Origin: Acidobacteriota bacterium
GTDB lineage: Bacteria > Acidobacteriota > Thermoanaerobaculia > UBA5066
Length of the DNA stretch: 64,000 nucleotides
Assembly (NCBI GenBank): GCA_029781975.1
Contig: JAKOVQ010000021.1
Coordinates: 24,960-88,959, forward strand
Reading direction: 5' to 3'
Below the pieces are notes generated by a model. That model was not told the DNA's origin and ran no database searches. It saw only the letters and a program-made list of their open reading frames with translations. The first letter of the stretch is position 1. Every line of letters starts with the position of its first letter. This document shows, one piece after another, positions 44,011 to 51,588 of this stretch. A program made the translations under genes and the position numbers.

Positions 44011-44676
44011 TCAGCCCCGGGCGGTCGCCACGCGCAGGGCCGCGAGCGAGCCCGCCGCGGCGACGCCGATCCAGAGGAGCCCCCAGACCACGCCGGGCAC
44101 GTGCGTCAGCTGCGCCAGGGCGTTCGCGTCGCTCCCGGGGACGCTCCGGAGGAGGAGGTCCGAGGCGATGTCCCAGACGGCGTAGAGGCAGCTGACGACC
44201 CCGACGAGCCGCAGGACGAACGCCGACGCCGCGGGCGGGAGGAACCAGGCGACGGCCACGAGGGCCGCCCCCGCCGCCAGGCCGTAGCCGAAGCCGAAGA
44301 TCGTCCTCACGTAGAGCAGGGTCACGGAGAGGACGAAGATCCCGAGGAGGAGGACGATCCCGCGCTGCGCGCGGCTCCGGAACCCCAGGATCAGGAATGC
44401 CGCCCCCCACAGGAGGCTCCCGAGGTAGCCGGCCGAGAGCGTCAGGAACCGCGAGCCCCCCTGTGTCAGGCAGAGCCCCCCCTCCTGCGGCGAGAGCTCG
44501 ATCCTCACGATCCGTCCCCCGGTCGCGACGGCGGCCAGGCCGTGCGAGACCTCGTGCAGGAAGACGACGAAGACCTTCAGCGGGTAGACGAGGACCGTGT
44601 TCCAGAAGGCGTACGCCAGGACCGCGAGGAGCGCGGGGAGGAGGAGCGGCCGGAGGGAGCCGCGGGCCGCAGCCAC
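44011..44676 (-). CDS. M50-type membrane metalloprotease homologue
   Basis: This 221-residue protein has about six helices with HEVSHG (His41, Glu42, His45) in the first and GGRIVRIEL just after, as in M50B peptidases. The third ligand is less clear; a DIASD in a later helix is the candidate. No PDZ domain is present. It resembles the small M50-like group often annotated as M50 family metallopeptidase. The GTG start lies one base after the aminopeptidase stop. Confidence 0.8.
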   Translation of the reverse strand: MAAARGSLRPLLLPALLAVLAYAFWNTVLVYPLKVFVVFLHEVSHGLAAVATGGRIVRIELSPQEGGLCLTQGGSRFLTLSAGYLGSLLWGAAFLILGFRSRAQRGIVLLLGIFVLSVTLLYVRTIFGFGYGLAAGAALVAVAWFLPPAASAFVLRLVGVVSCLYAVWDIASDLLLRSVPGSDANALAQLTHVPGVVWGLLWIGVAAAGSLAALRVATARG

Positions 44677-44677
44677 G

Positions 44678-46459
44678 TCAGGCCGGGTACTTCTCGAGGA
44701 TCCCGCCGACGACGCGGCGGGAGAGCGCGTGGTAGGTGGGGCTCGCGGCCTCGAAGATCGAGCGGGCCAGGGCGCGCGTCCGCGGCGTCGCCCCGAGGGC
44801 CGTGAAGAGGGGCCGGAGGTACTTCATCCGTCCCACCCGCGTCAGCACCGTCCGCATCGCGGGGAACGCCGGCTCGTAGTCGGACGCCGCGGCGATCGTC
44901 AGCCACTCCACGAGGAGCTCGTGGTTGCCCCGTCCCGACAGCGAGAGGGCCGCGTCCAGCTCGCGGCACGAGGCCGCGTCGAGCGGGCGGGGGAGGTTCT
45001 GGAGGTAGACGAGCATCTCGGTGGGAGACCAGGCGGCCGCCTCCGCGGCCTTCGGCCGCGCGCCCGCGGGCCAGGCCGCGGCGAGCGAGGTGAGCGTCTC
45101 CAGCCGCTCCGACCGGAAGACGGGGGCGTTCGCCGGCATCCCGGGCTCGTTCAGCCAGGCGTCGGCGTCCACCTGCGCCGCCAGGCGCGGGAGGCGCTCC
45201 TCGAGGAACGCCATGAACTCCTCGGTCGTCAGGGCGCCGAAGCGGAACCGGGCCATGTAGGCGCGGACGAAGGCGTCGAACCGCTCGCGCCCGGCCGTCC
45301 GCTCGAGGAGGGCGAGGAAGCGCGACCCCTTCTCGTACGGCAGCGACGAGAACGCGTCGTCCGGGTCGATCCCCGCGAGGCGGGTCCTCAGCTTCGTCAG
45401 CGGCGAGCCGGCGCCGAACCGCTGGATCGCCTCGTCCAGCGCCTTCTGCCCGACGGCCCAGCCGAGGATCGCCGCCTCCTCGCCGTGGAGCGCCTCGACG
45501 ATCCGCCTCTCGGCCCAGACCGTGAAGCCCTCGTTCAGCCAGAAGTGCTCCATGTCGGCATTCGTGACCAGGTTGCCGGTCCAGGAGTGGGCCAGCTCGT
45601 GCGCCACGACGTCGACGAGCGACCGGTCGCCCGCCAGGAGCGTCGGGGTCAGGAAGGTCATCCTCGGGTTCTCCATCCCGCCGTAGGGGAACGACGGCGG
45701 GAGGACGAGCATGTCGTACCGGTCCCAGTCGTACGGCCCGAAGATCGACTCGGCCGTCCGGATCATCGACTCGACCTCGGCGAACTCCCACGCCGCCTTC
45801 TCCACCGTGGCCGGCTCCGCCCAGACCCGCGCCCGCGGCGACAGGTCCCGCCCCTCGAGCTCGCCGACGGCGAGGGCCAGGAGGTAGGGCGGGATCGGCT
45901 GCGGCATCTCGAAGAGGTAGGTCCGGGTCCCGGGCCGCGGCCCCGGCCGGTCCCCGGCGGGGCCCGCCGACATGACCGCCACCAGCGGCTCGGGGACGGT
46001 GATCTCGGCGTGGTACGGCACGCGGACGCGCGGCGTGTCCTGGAGCGGCGCCACCGTCCGGGCGTGGATCGCCTGGCACTGGCTGAAGAGGAACGGGTGG
46101 TGCTTCCCCTCGGTCTGCTCGGGGGCGAGCCACTGGAGGGCGAGAGCGTCGGGCGAGGTCTCGTACGAGAGGACGACCTCGCGGGTCCCCGCGGGGAGCG
46201 TCAGGCGGAGCCGCCGGCCGAGGATCGGGTCCTCGTCGCCGATCTCGAACGGCACGGCCGTTCCGGACTGGTTCCTCACCTCGCGGATCGCGAGCCCCTT
46301 CGAGTCGAGGTCCATCGTCCCCGAGGACTCGGCGGCCAGCTCGAGGACGGCGGTGCCCGAGAGGACCTTCCGGCCGAAGTCGACGTCGAGGGCGAGGCGG
46401 ACGCGGCGCGTCCGGGGGTGGTCCGAGTCGACGTACGAGTGGGGGTCGAGAAGCGCCAT
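44678..46459 (-). CDS. M1-family aminopeptidase (leukotriene-A4-hydrolase type)
   Basis: This 593-residue zinc peptidase has the beta-saddle N-terminal domain, the exopeptidase motif GGMEN (260-264), the zinc site HELAH (287-291) with Glu310 in WLNEGFTVWAERR, and a C-terminal ARM-like helical domain. The order and size match LTA4H-type enzymes. There is no signal peptide, so it is cytosolic. It removes N-terminal residues from peptides. It is divergent from the POT peptide importer and leads M50 and APC permease genes. Confidence 0.92.
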   Translation of the reverse strand: MALLDPHSYVDSDHPRTRRVRLALDVDFGRKVLSGTAVLELAAESSGTMDLDSKGLAIREVRNQSGTAVPFEIGDEDPILGRRLRLTLPAGTREVVLSYETSPDALALQWLAPEQTEGKHHPFLFSQCQAIHARTVAPLQDTPRVRVPYHAEITVPEPLVAVMSAGPAGDRPGPRPGTRTYLFEMPQPIPPYLLALAVGELEGRDLSPRARVWAEPATVEKAAWEFAEVESMIRTAESIFGPYDWDRYDMLVLPPSFPYGGMENPRMTFLTPTLLAGDRSLVDVVAHELAHSWTGNLVTNADMEHFWLNEGFTVWAERRIVEALHGEEAAILGWAVGQKALDEAIQRFGAGSPLTKLRTRLAGIDPDDAFSSLPYEKGSRFLALLERTAGRERFDAFVRAYMARFRFGALTTEEFMAFLEERLPRLAAQVDADAWLNEPGMPANAPVFRSERLETLTSLAAAWPAGARPKAAEAAAWSPTEMLVYLQNLPRPLDAASCRELDAALSLSGRGNHELLVEWLTIAAASDYEPAFPAMRTVLTRVGRMKYLRPLFTALGATPRTRALARSIFEAASPTYHALSRRVVGGILEKYPA

Positions 46460-46566
46460 CGGGGTCCCCTTTCGCGCGGCTCCGGGGCGCCCCGGGGCCG
46501 ACGGGGGATTGTCCTACAGGCTCGGGGCCCGCGGGCCCGCCGACCGGCCCCCGGCCGCTTCGCCCG

Positions 46567-46572
46567 TATCAT
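46567..46572 (+). promoter_or_regulatory. -10 box of a probable leaderless transcript
   Basis: TATCAT ends eight bases before the ATG at 46581. Confidence 0.5.
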
Positions 46573-46580
46573 CCTTCCCC

Positions 46581-48068
46581 ATGAGCGACGAGAAGCCCCT
46601 CCTGGCGACGTTCCCGGCCGTCTTCTGGGTCGCGAACGTCATGGAGCTGTTCGAGCGGGCCGCCTACTACGGCCTGAACTCGGTCCTGGCGGTCTACCTG
46701 ACGGACCAGACGTCGAAGGGGGGGCTCGGATTCACGGAGTCGTCGGTCGGCTTCCTCCAGAGCCTCATCTACGCCTGCAACTACGTCGTCCCGATCGTCG
46801 GCGGGGCCCTGGCGGACCGCTACGGCTACCGGCGGATGCTCCTCTTCTCGTTCTCGATCCTCGCCTTCGGCTACTTCGCCGCCGGCAACGTCACCACCTA
46901 CGGCGCGGTCTTCGCCTTCCTCCTCCTGATGGCGACGGGGGGCGGCCTCTTCAAGCCGATCATCTCGGGGACGATCGCCCGGTCGACGAACGAGGAGAAC
47001 TCGGGGTTCGGCTTCGGCGTCTACTACTGGATGATCAACGTCGGCGCCTTCCTCGCGCCGCTCGTCGTCAGCGTCCTGAAGGGCTTCTCCTGGCGCTACG
47101 TCTTCCTCGCCTCGGCCGCCTACTGCGCGCTGATGCTCTTCCCCACCCTCTTCCTCTACAAGAACCCGCCGCAGCCCGAGAACACGAAGAGCTTCGGGGA
47201 GGTGGTCCGCGGCGCGGCGATGGTCCTGGGCGACGCGCGGTTCATGCTGATGATCGTCGTCTACTCGGCCTTCTGGATCCTCTACTTCCAGAACTTCGGC
47301 TCGGTCCTCTGGTTCCTCCGCGACTTCGTCGACGGCACCCCGGTCGACCGCTTCTTCGCGGGGCTCGGCATCCCCCTCAAGTTCGACGCCGAGCACGTGA
47401 CGGTCGTCAACGCGGGGACGATCATCCTCCTGCAGGTCCTCGTCAGCCGGGCCGTCAAGAACGTCCGGGCGCTCCCGACGATGGTCTCCGGCATCGCCAT
47501 CGGCGCCCTCGGCTTCCTCTGCCTGGCGTTCGCCACGAACGTCTGGCTCCTCATCCTCGGGATCGCGGTCTTCTCGGTCGGCGAGATGACCGCCCACCCC
47601 AAGTACTACAGCTACGTCGGCCTCGTCGCGCCGCAGGACAAGAAGGCCGTCTACATGGGCTACGCCTTCCTCTACGGCGTCATCGGGAGCCTCGTCGGGT
47701 CGAGCCTGGGCGGCTGGCTCTACGGCGCCTGGCTGAAGCCGAAGATCGGGAGCCCCGAGGGGATGACGGCCGCGCGCGAGTTCTGGCTCCTCTTCGTCGC
47801 CCTCGACGTCCTCGCCTTCTTCGGCCTCCTCGCCTACGACCGCTTCTTCGCGGCCGACACGCCGGAGACGAACGCGAAGGCCCGCTCGATCATGCTCGGC
47901 GTCTACGTCCTCCTCCTCCTCCTCTCCGCGGGGTTCGTCTGGCTGTCGGTCCGTGGCCCCGAGGTCTCGTACAAGACGCTCGTCCAGGCGGCGATCCTGC
48001 TGGTCCTGGGCGGGGGCGGGCTGGCCATCACCGCGAGCCACAGGCACGCCTCGCCGGCGACGCCCTAG
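46581..48068 (+). CDS. POT/PTR2-family peptide transporter
   Basis: This 495-residue MFS carrier shows the proton-coupling motif ELFERAAYYG in helix 1 (Glu22, Glu25, Arg26, Tyr29-30). GGALADRYGYRRM follows between helices 2 and 3, then GGGLFKPIISGTIAR and FGFGVYYWMINVGAFLAPL. All are POT hallmarks for di/tripeptide-proton symport. It lies back to back with the M1 aminopeptidase that would cleave the imported peptides. The acid phosphatase gene follows after 18 bases. Confidence 0.9.
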   Translation: MSDEKPLLATFPAVFWVANVMELFERAAYYGLNSVLAVYLTDQTSKGGLGFTESSVGFLQSLIYACNYVVPIVGGALADRYGYRRMLLFSFSILAFGYFAAGNVTTYGAVFAFLLLMATGGGLFKPIISGTIARSTNEENSGFGFGVYYWMINVGAFLAPLVVSVLKGFSWRYVFLASAAYCALMLFPTLFLYKNPPQPENTKSFGEVVRGAAMVLGDARFMLMIVVYSAFWILYFQNFGSVLWFLRDFVDGTPVDRFFAGLGIPLKFDAEHVTVVNAGTIILLQVLVSRAVKNVRALPTMVSGIAIGALGFLCLAFATNVWLLILGIAVFSVGEMTAHPKYYSYVGLVAPQDKKAVYMGYAFLYGVIGSLVGSSLGGWLYGAWLKPKIGSPEGMTAAREFWLLFVALDVLAFFGLLAYDRFFAADTPETNAKARSIMLGVYVLLLLLSAGFVWLSVRGPEVSYKTLVQAAILLVLGGGGLAITASHRHASPATP

Positions 48069-48086
48069 AGAACAAGGAGAGCCTGC

Positions 48087-48848
48087 ATGCCCCTCCGCCG
48101 CCCCGTCCTCCTCCTCCTCGCCGTCGCGGGCCTCTCCTGCGGCCCCTCCGCGCCGCCGGCCCGGACCGCGGCCTCCGCCACGGCCGCCCCGGGCGCGGCC
48201 GCCCTCGCGCGCTCCCACGCCCTTCGCTGGGTCCGCGGCTCCGCCGAGTACCGCGCCGTCGCCGTCGAGACGTACCGCGCCGCGCTCGCCGCCGTCGAGC
48301 GCGCCAGCGCCGGCCGGCCGGCCGGCAGCTGGGCCGTCTCGGTCGACGCAGACGAGACGATCATCGACAACTCGCAATACGAGGTGGAGCTCGAGGAGAA
48401 GGGGGAGACGGTGACCGACGCCACCTGGCGGGCGTGGGTGAAGCGCCGCGAGCGGCCCGCGGTGCCGGGCGCCGCAGCCTTCCTCGAGGGCGTCCGGAGG
48501 CTGGGCGGCCGCGTCGCGGTGGTCTCGAACACCTCCGAGTCTCTCCGCGGGGACCTCGCCGCGAACCTCGATTCCCTCGGCCTCCCGTACGACGTCCTCC
48601 TCTGCCGCCCCGACGGCGGCGACGAGAGGAAGGAGAGCCGCTGGAAGGCCGTCGCGGACGGGACGGCAAGGCCCGGTCTCGGGCCGCTCGAGATCCTCGT
48701 CTGGGTCGGGGACAACATCCAGGACTTCCCCGGCCAGGGCCAGGAGCTCCGCCGGCGGCCCGAGTCCGCCTACGCGGAGTTCGGCGTCCGCTGGTTCGTC
48801 ATCCCGAACCCGATCTACGGCTCCTGGGAGAAGAGCCCGCCCGACTGA
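48087..48848 (+). CDS. HAD acid phosphatase lipoprotein (class B / P4 type)
   Basis: This 253-residue protein has a lipobox LAVAGLSC with Cys18. HAD motifs are VDADETIIDN (Asp87, Asp89), VVSNTS and WVGDNIQDFPG. It matches the HAD acid phosphatase (PF03767-type) group that includes the P4 outer-membrane nucleotidase. It probably dephosphorylates nucleotides in the periplasm to allow nucleoside uptake. AAGGAGAG precedes the ATG. It follows the peptide importer and may be part of a nutrient-scavenging unit. Confidence 0.86.
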   Translation: MPLRRPVLLLLAVAGLSCGPSAPPARTAASATAAPGAAALARSHALRWVRGSAEYRAVAVETYRAALAAVERASAGRPAGSWAVSVDADETIIDNSQYEVELEEKGETVTDATWRAWVKRRERPAVPGAAAFLEGVRRLGGRVAVVSNTSESLRGDLAANLDSLGLPYDVLLCRPDGGDERKESRWKAVADGTARPGLGPLEILVWVGDNIQDFPGQGQELRRRPESAYAEFGVRWFVIPNPIYGSWEKSPPD

Positions 48849-48881
48849 GCGGCCCGGCGGGTGCGACGGCAGGTCCCGTCA

Positions 48882-48910
48882 TTGACACTCGCGCCCGCGG
48901 GCCCTAGGTT
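48882..48910 (+). promoter_or_regulatory. Sigma-70 type promoter
   Basis: TTGACA (48882-48887), a 17-base spacer and TAGGTT (48905-48910) give a near-consensus promoter. Transcription should begin near 48917, leaving a leader of about 145 bases before the chosen start at 49061. Confidence 0.75.
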
Positions 48911-49060
48911 GACCTCAGGAGACGAAGCAGGGTCCGGCGCGCCGACGGCGTGGCGACGCTCGTGGTCGGGTACGCCCCGGGCCGTGCGCCCCTCGTCGCA
49001 CCCGAGCCGCGCTCGAGGCGGTTCTCCGTCAGGCCGGCTCGGGCGAGGAGGTTCCAGGCC

Positions 49061-49654
49061 ATGCCTCTCCAGGAGAGAACGCTCGAGACCGGCATCCTCT
49101 GCACGTACCACGACGAACCCGCGGACGCCCCGTTGGAGGAGCACTGGACGGTCCTGGAGCAGACGACCGCCCTGATCCCCGCCGAGCATCGCCCGCTCGT
49201 CGCGCGAGTCGAGCTCCGGGGCCACGGGGAGTTCCCGGCGCGCGGCGGGGGGAGCGACCGCGAGGCGCGGGTGATCCGGCTGAGCCACGCGAGCCTGCGG
49301 GAGTCCTACAACCGGCGCCAGAACGTCACGCTCCTCCACGAGTGGGGCCACCACGTCGACTGGCACTACGACGTCACGGGCTGGGTGGCGGGCCAGGGGG
49401 AGAACGGGAGGACCCTCCTCCAGACCGGGCACACCGGCGCGACCCAGGGACCCGAGGAGCGGATCGCCGACTGCTACATGGTCTACCTGATCCAGGTCGT
49501 GGCGGACCGCCCCTACGAGCACCGCGCCGACCCGGAGGCCTACCGCGGGAGCGCCGCCCGCATGCGCTTCGGCCTGCTCCTGGGCTCGCCCGCCTTCCCT
49601 CCCATGGCCGAGGTGGCCGCGGAGCCGGCTCCGGCGGCCGCGGCCGCGCCCTGA
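49061..49654 (+). CDS. HEXXH-type putative zinc metallopeptidase
   Basis: This 197-residue protein has HEWGHHVDWHYD with His93, Glu94 and His97 as a zinc site, and a later EERIADCYMVYLI that could give the third ligand. No signal peptide is seen. I do not recognise the family. I chose ATG 49061 because GAGGAGG lies nine bases upstream. The frame is open back to a GTG at 48950, but those extra 37 residues are Arg/Pro-rich and have no ribosome-binding site. The C-terminus is Ala/Pro-rich. Confidence 0.72.
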   Translation: MPLQERTLETGILCTYHDEPADAPLEEHWTVLEQTTALIPAEHRPLVARVELRGHGEFPARGGGSDREARVIRLSHASLRESYNRRQNVTLLHEWGHHVDWHYDVTGWVAGQGENGRTLLQTGHTGATQGPEERIADCYMVYLIQVVADRPYEHRADPEAYRGSAARMRFGLLLGSPAFPPMAEVAAEPAPAAAAAP

Positions 49655-49672
49655 ACGCCGCGGGAGGGCCCC

Positions 49673-50812
49673 TCAGCCCGCCAGGAGGTCCGCCTCGGTC
49701 AGCTCCGGCGCGGCCTTCTCGTTCTCCCAGACGAGGAGGCCCAGCTTCTCGTAGCGCGGCCGGACCCGGTCCGTGAGGAGACCGATCTTCTTCAGGTTCG
49801 GGACGAGCCTGCGGAACATCTGCGTCCGGAACGAGCCCATGTAGCGGGACCCCAGGATGAAATCGTCCCACGCCTTCCGCGTCATCGAGGCGGCGTAGTA
49901 CTCGTCGTAGAACTCGTGGGCGAGGAACCGGTTCCTCAGGAGGACCGCGACCTCGTACGTCCAGTCCTCCCGCTCGGCCAGCTGCCCGGCCGACAGCTCC
50001 TTCGTGTAGTAGTCCTTCAGGGCCACGACGCCGAAGTGGACGTGGCGCCCCTCGTCGAGCATCACCCGCCTGAGGAGCTCCGCCAGCAGCGGCTCCTTCG
50101 TCGAGCGCCGCAGCGTCCCGAACGCGCCGAGGGCGAGCCCCTCGACGAGGATCTGCATCCCGAGGAACTTGACGTCCCACCGCCCGTCGGTCATCAGCGC
50201 GTCGAGGATGACGTAGAGGTTGTCGTTGATCGGGTAGCTCTTCTCGAGCTTCTCGTCGAGGTAGCGGTGGAAGACCTCGCAGTGGCGCCCCTCGTCCATC
50301 ACCTGCGTCGACCCGTAGAGCTTGCCGTCGAACCAGCCGACGCTCTGGGTCACCTGACAGGCGGCGAAGAGGGCCCCCTGCTCGCCGTGGAGGAACTGGC
50401 TGAGGAGCCAGGAGAGGAGCGCCTGGCGCTGCTTCTCCTGCTCCCGCCTGGGAAGCTTGCGGTAGAGCGCCAGCTCGCAGAGCGGGGAGGCGGCGTCGAC
50501 GAAGAGCTCGCGCGAGGGGTCGTGCGGGTCGACGGGCGTCTCCCACGGAAGGCCCGTGGCGGCGTCCCACTGGGCCGCGACGCCGGCCCGGTAGAGCTTC
50601 TCCAGCTCCTTCCGGTCGTGGCCATACTCCCAGTTGAAGACGGCCGTCGAGCCGACCGGGACCTCGGTGACCGGCCCCTGCTTCCCCTTCTGGAGGAGGA
50701 AGCCCCGGAACGCCGGCCCCGCCAGCGACCCGAGCGCCGTCCAGCTCCGCGACGCCACGAGGTCGGACACCACCCCCCCGTTCCTCGCGATCCTCTCCCA
50801 CGCGTCGGACAT
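49673..50812 (-). CDS. Ferritin-like diiron protein (R2/AurF-like)
   Basis: This 379-residue protein has a full diiron carboxylate set: Glu144 (HGEQGAL), Glu174/His177 (DEGRHCEVF), Glu224 (LVEGLAL) and Glu254/His257 (DEGRHVHFG). The double DEGRH pattern resembles ribonucleotide-reductase R2-like oxidases and N-oxygenases. It probably oxidises a small or lipid substrate. ATG overlaps the TetR stop by one base (TGATG), so regulator and enzyme are coupled. The C-terminal region is helical with no domain I know. Confidence 0.82.
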   Translation of the reverse strand: MSDAWERIARNGGVVSDLVASRSWTALGSLAGPAFRGFLLQKGKQGPVTEVPVGSTAVFNWEYGHDRKELEKLYRAGVAAQWDAATGLPWETPVDPHDPSRELFVDAASPLCELALYRKLPRREQEKQRQALLSWLLSQFLHGEQGALFAACQVTQSVGWFDGKLYGSTQVMDEGRHCEVFHRYLDEKLEKSYPINDNLYVILDALMTDGRWDVKFLGMQILVEGLALGAFGTLRRSTKEPLLAELLRRVMLDEGRHVHFGVVALKDYYTKELSAGQLAEREDWTYEVAVLLRNRFLAHEFYDEYYAASMTRKAWDDFILGSRYMGSFRTQMFRRLVPNLKKIGLLTDRVRPRYEKLGLLVWENEKAAPELTEADLLAG

Positions 50813-51414
50813 CAGCCTGCCTCCCGCACGCCCCTCCGGCCGAAGACGAGCGCCTCGGCCATCCGCTCCGACCCGTCGCCCGCCCCCCAGAGCCGCTCCC
50901 CCAGCTCGCCGCTCGCGCGCCGAAGGAGCATGGAGGCCGCGACGGTGACCACCGCCTCGCGGACGCGCCCGCCGCGGGGACGGCCGCCGCGCGCACGGAG
51001 CCCGCGCTCGACCAGGTCGAGGAGCGGGACGATCTCGCCGAGGACCACCTCCCCCCCCGGCCCGCCGGGAGAGAGGAGCTCGCGGACGAGGACGCGGGCC
51101 AGCTCCGGCCTCCTCGCGAGGAAGGCCCGGAACGCCCGGACCGCCGCGAGGAGGGCCGTCCGGGCGGTGGCCCGCCGGGCGAACGCCTCCGCGAGGCGCT
51201 CGCCGAGCCCGCCCAGCCCCTCCCTCACGACCGCCTCGTAGAGCCGCTCCTTCGAGGGGAAGTGGTAGAGGAGCGACGGCCGGCTGATGCCGGCGGCCCG
51301 CGCGATGTCCTCGAGGCGGGCCCCCTCGAGCCCCTTCTCGCCGAACTCCCGCGCCGCCGCGGCGAGGAGCTCCTCGCGGGTCCTTTCCGAGTCGTGCTTC
51401 GGGGGGCGCGCCAC
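50812..51414 (-). CDS. TetR-family repressor
   Basis: This 200-residue regulator has the N-terminal helix-turn-helix (REELLAAAAREFGEKGLEG, then DIARAAGISRPSLLYHFPSKE in part). The C-terminal ligand domain is typical in length. I chose the GTG at 51414 (VARPPKHDSER) because the longer frame to 51450 would cover the operator. The -10 box GATAAT (51421-51426, minus strand) ends six bases before this GTG, so the message is probably leaderless. It likely represses itself and the diiron gene. Confidence 0.88.
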   Translation of the reverse strand: MARPPKHDSERTREELLAAAAREFGEKGLEGARLEDIARAAGISRPSLLYHFPSKERLYEAVVREGLGGLGERLAEAFARRATARTALLAAVRAFRAFLARRPELARVLVRELLSPGGPGGEVVLGEIVPLLDLVERGLRARGGRPRGGRVREAVVTVAASMLLRRASGELGERLWGAGDGSERMAEALVFGRRGVREAG

Positions 51415-51421
51415 GGACGGA

Positions 51422-51443
51422 TTATCTACTCGGGAGTAGGTAA
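51422..51443. promoter_or_regulatory. Palindromic operator of the TetR gene
   Basis: A 22-base palindrome has arms TTA-CTACTC and GAGTAG-TAA around a two-base centre, with one mismatched pair. It overlaps the -10 of the TetR gene and lies 8 bases from its start codon, the classic place for autorepression. Confidence 0.78.
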
Positions 51444-51588
51444 GAGTCACCGTCCCTCGGCCGCCGGTCTCCCCGATGCTACGATGGAGAAGAGCGCATC
51501 AACGCCGCACCGCCCCGGTCGGCCGGGTAGCCGGGCGCGTGGCGAGGAGGGTCGGGCCCCACGCTCGCGGGCCGCTCGCGGAGGCCAC

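Noticed and set aside
44597..48907. Open frame of more than 1400 codons on the plus strand
   Set aside because: It runs antisense to the M1 aminopeptidase and out of frame through the POT transporter. It is low-complexity and has no start signals.
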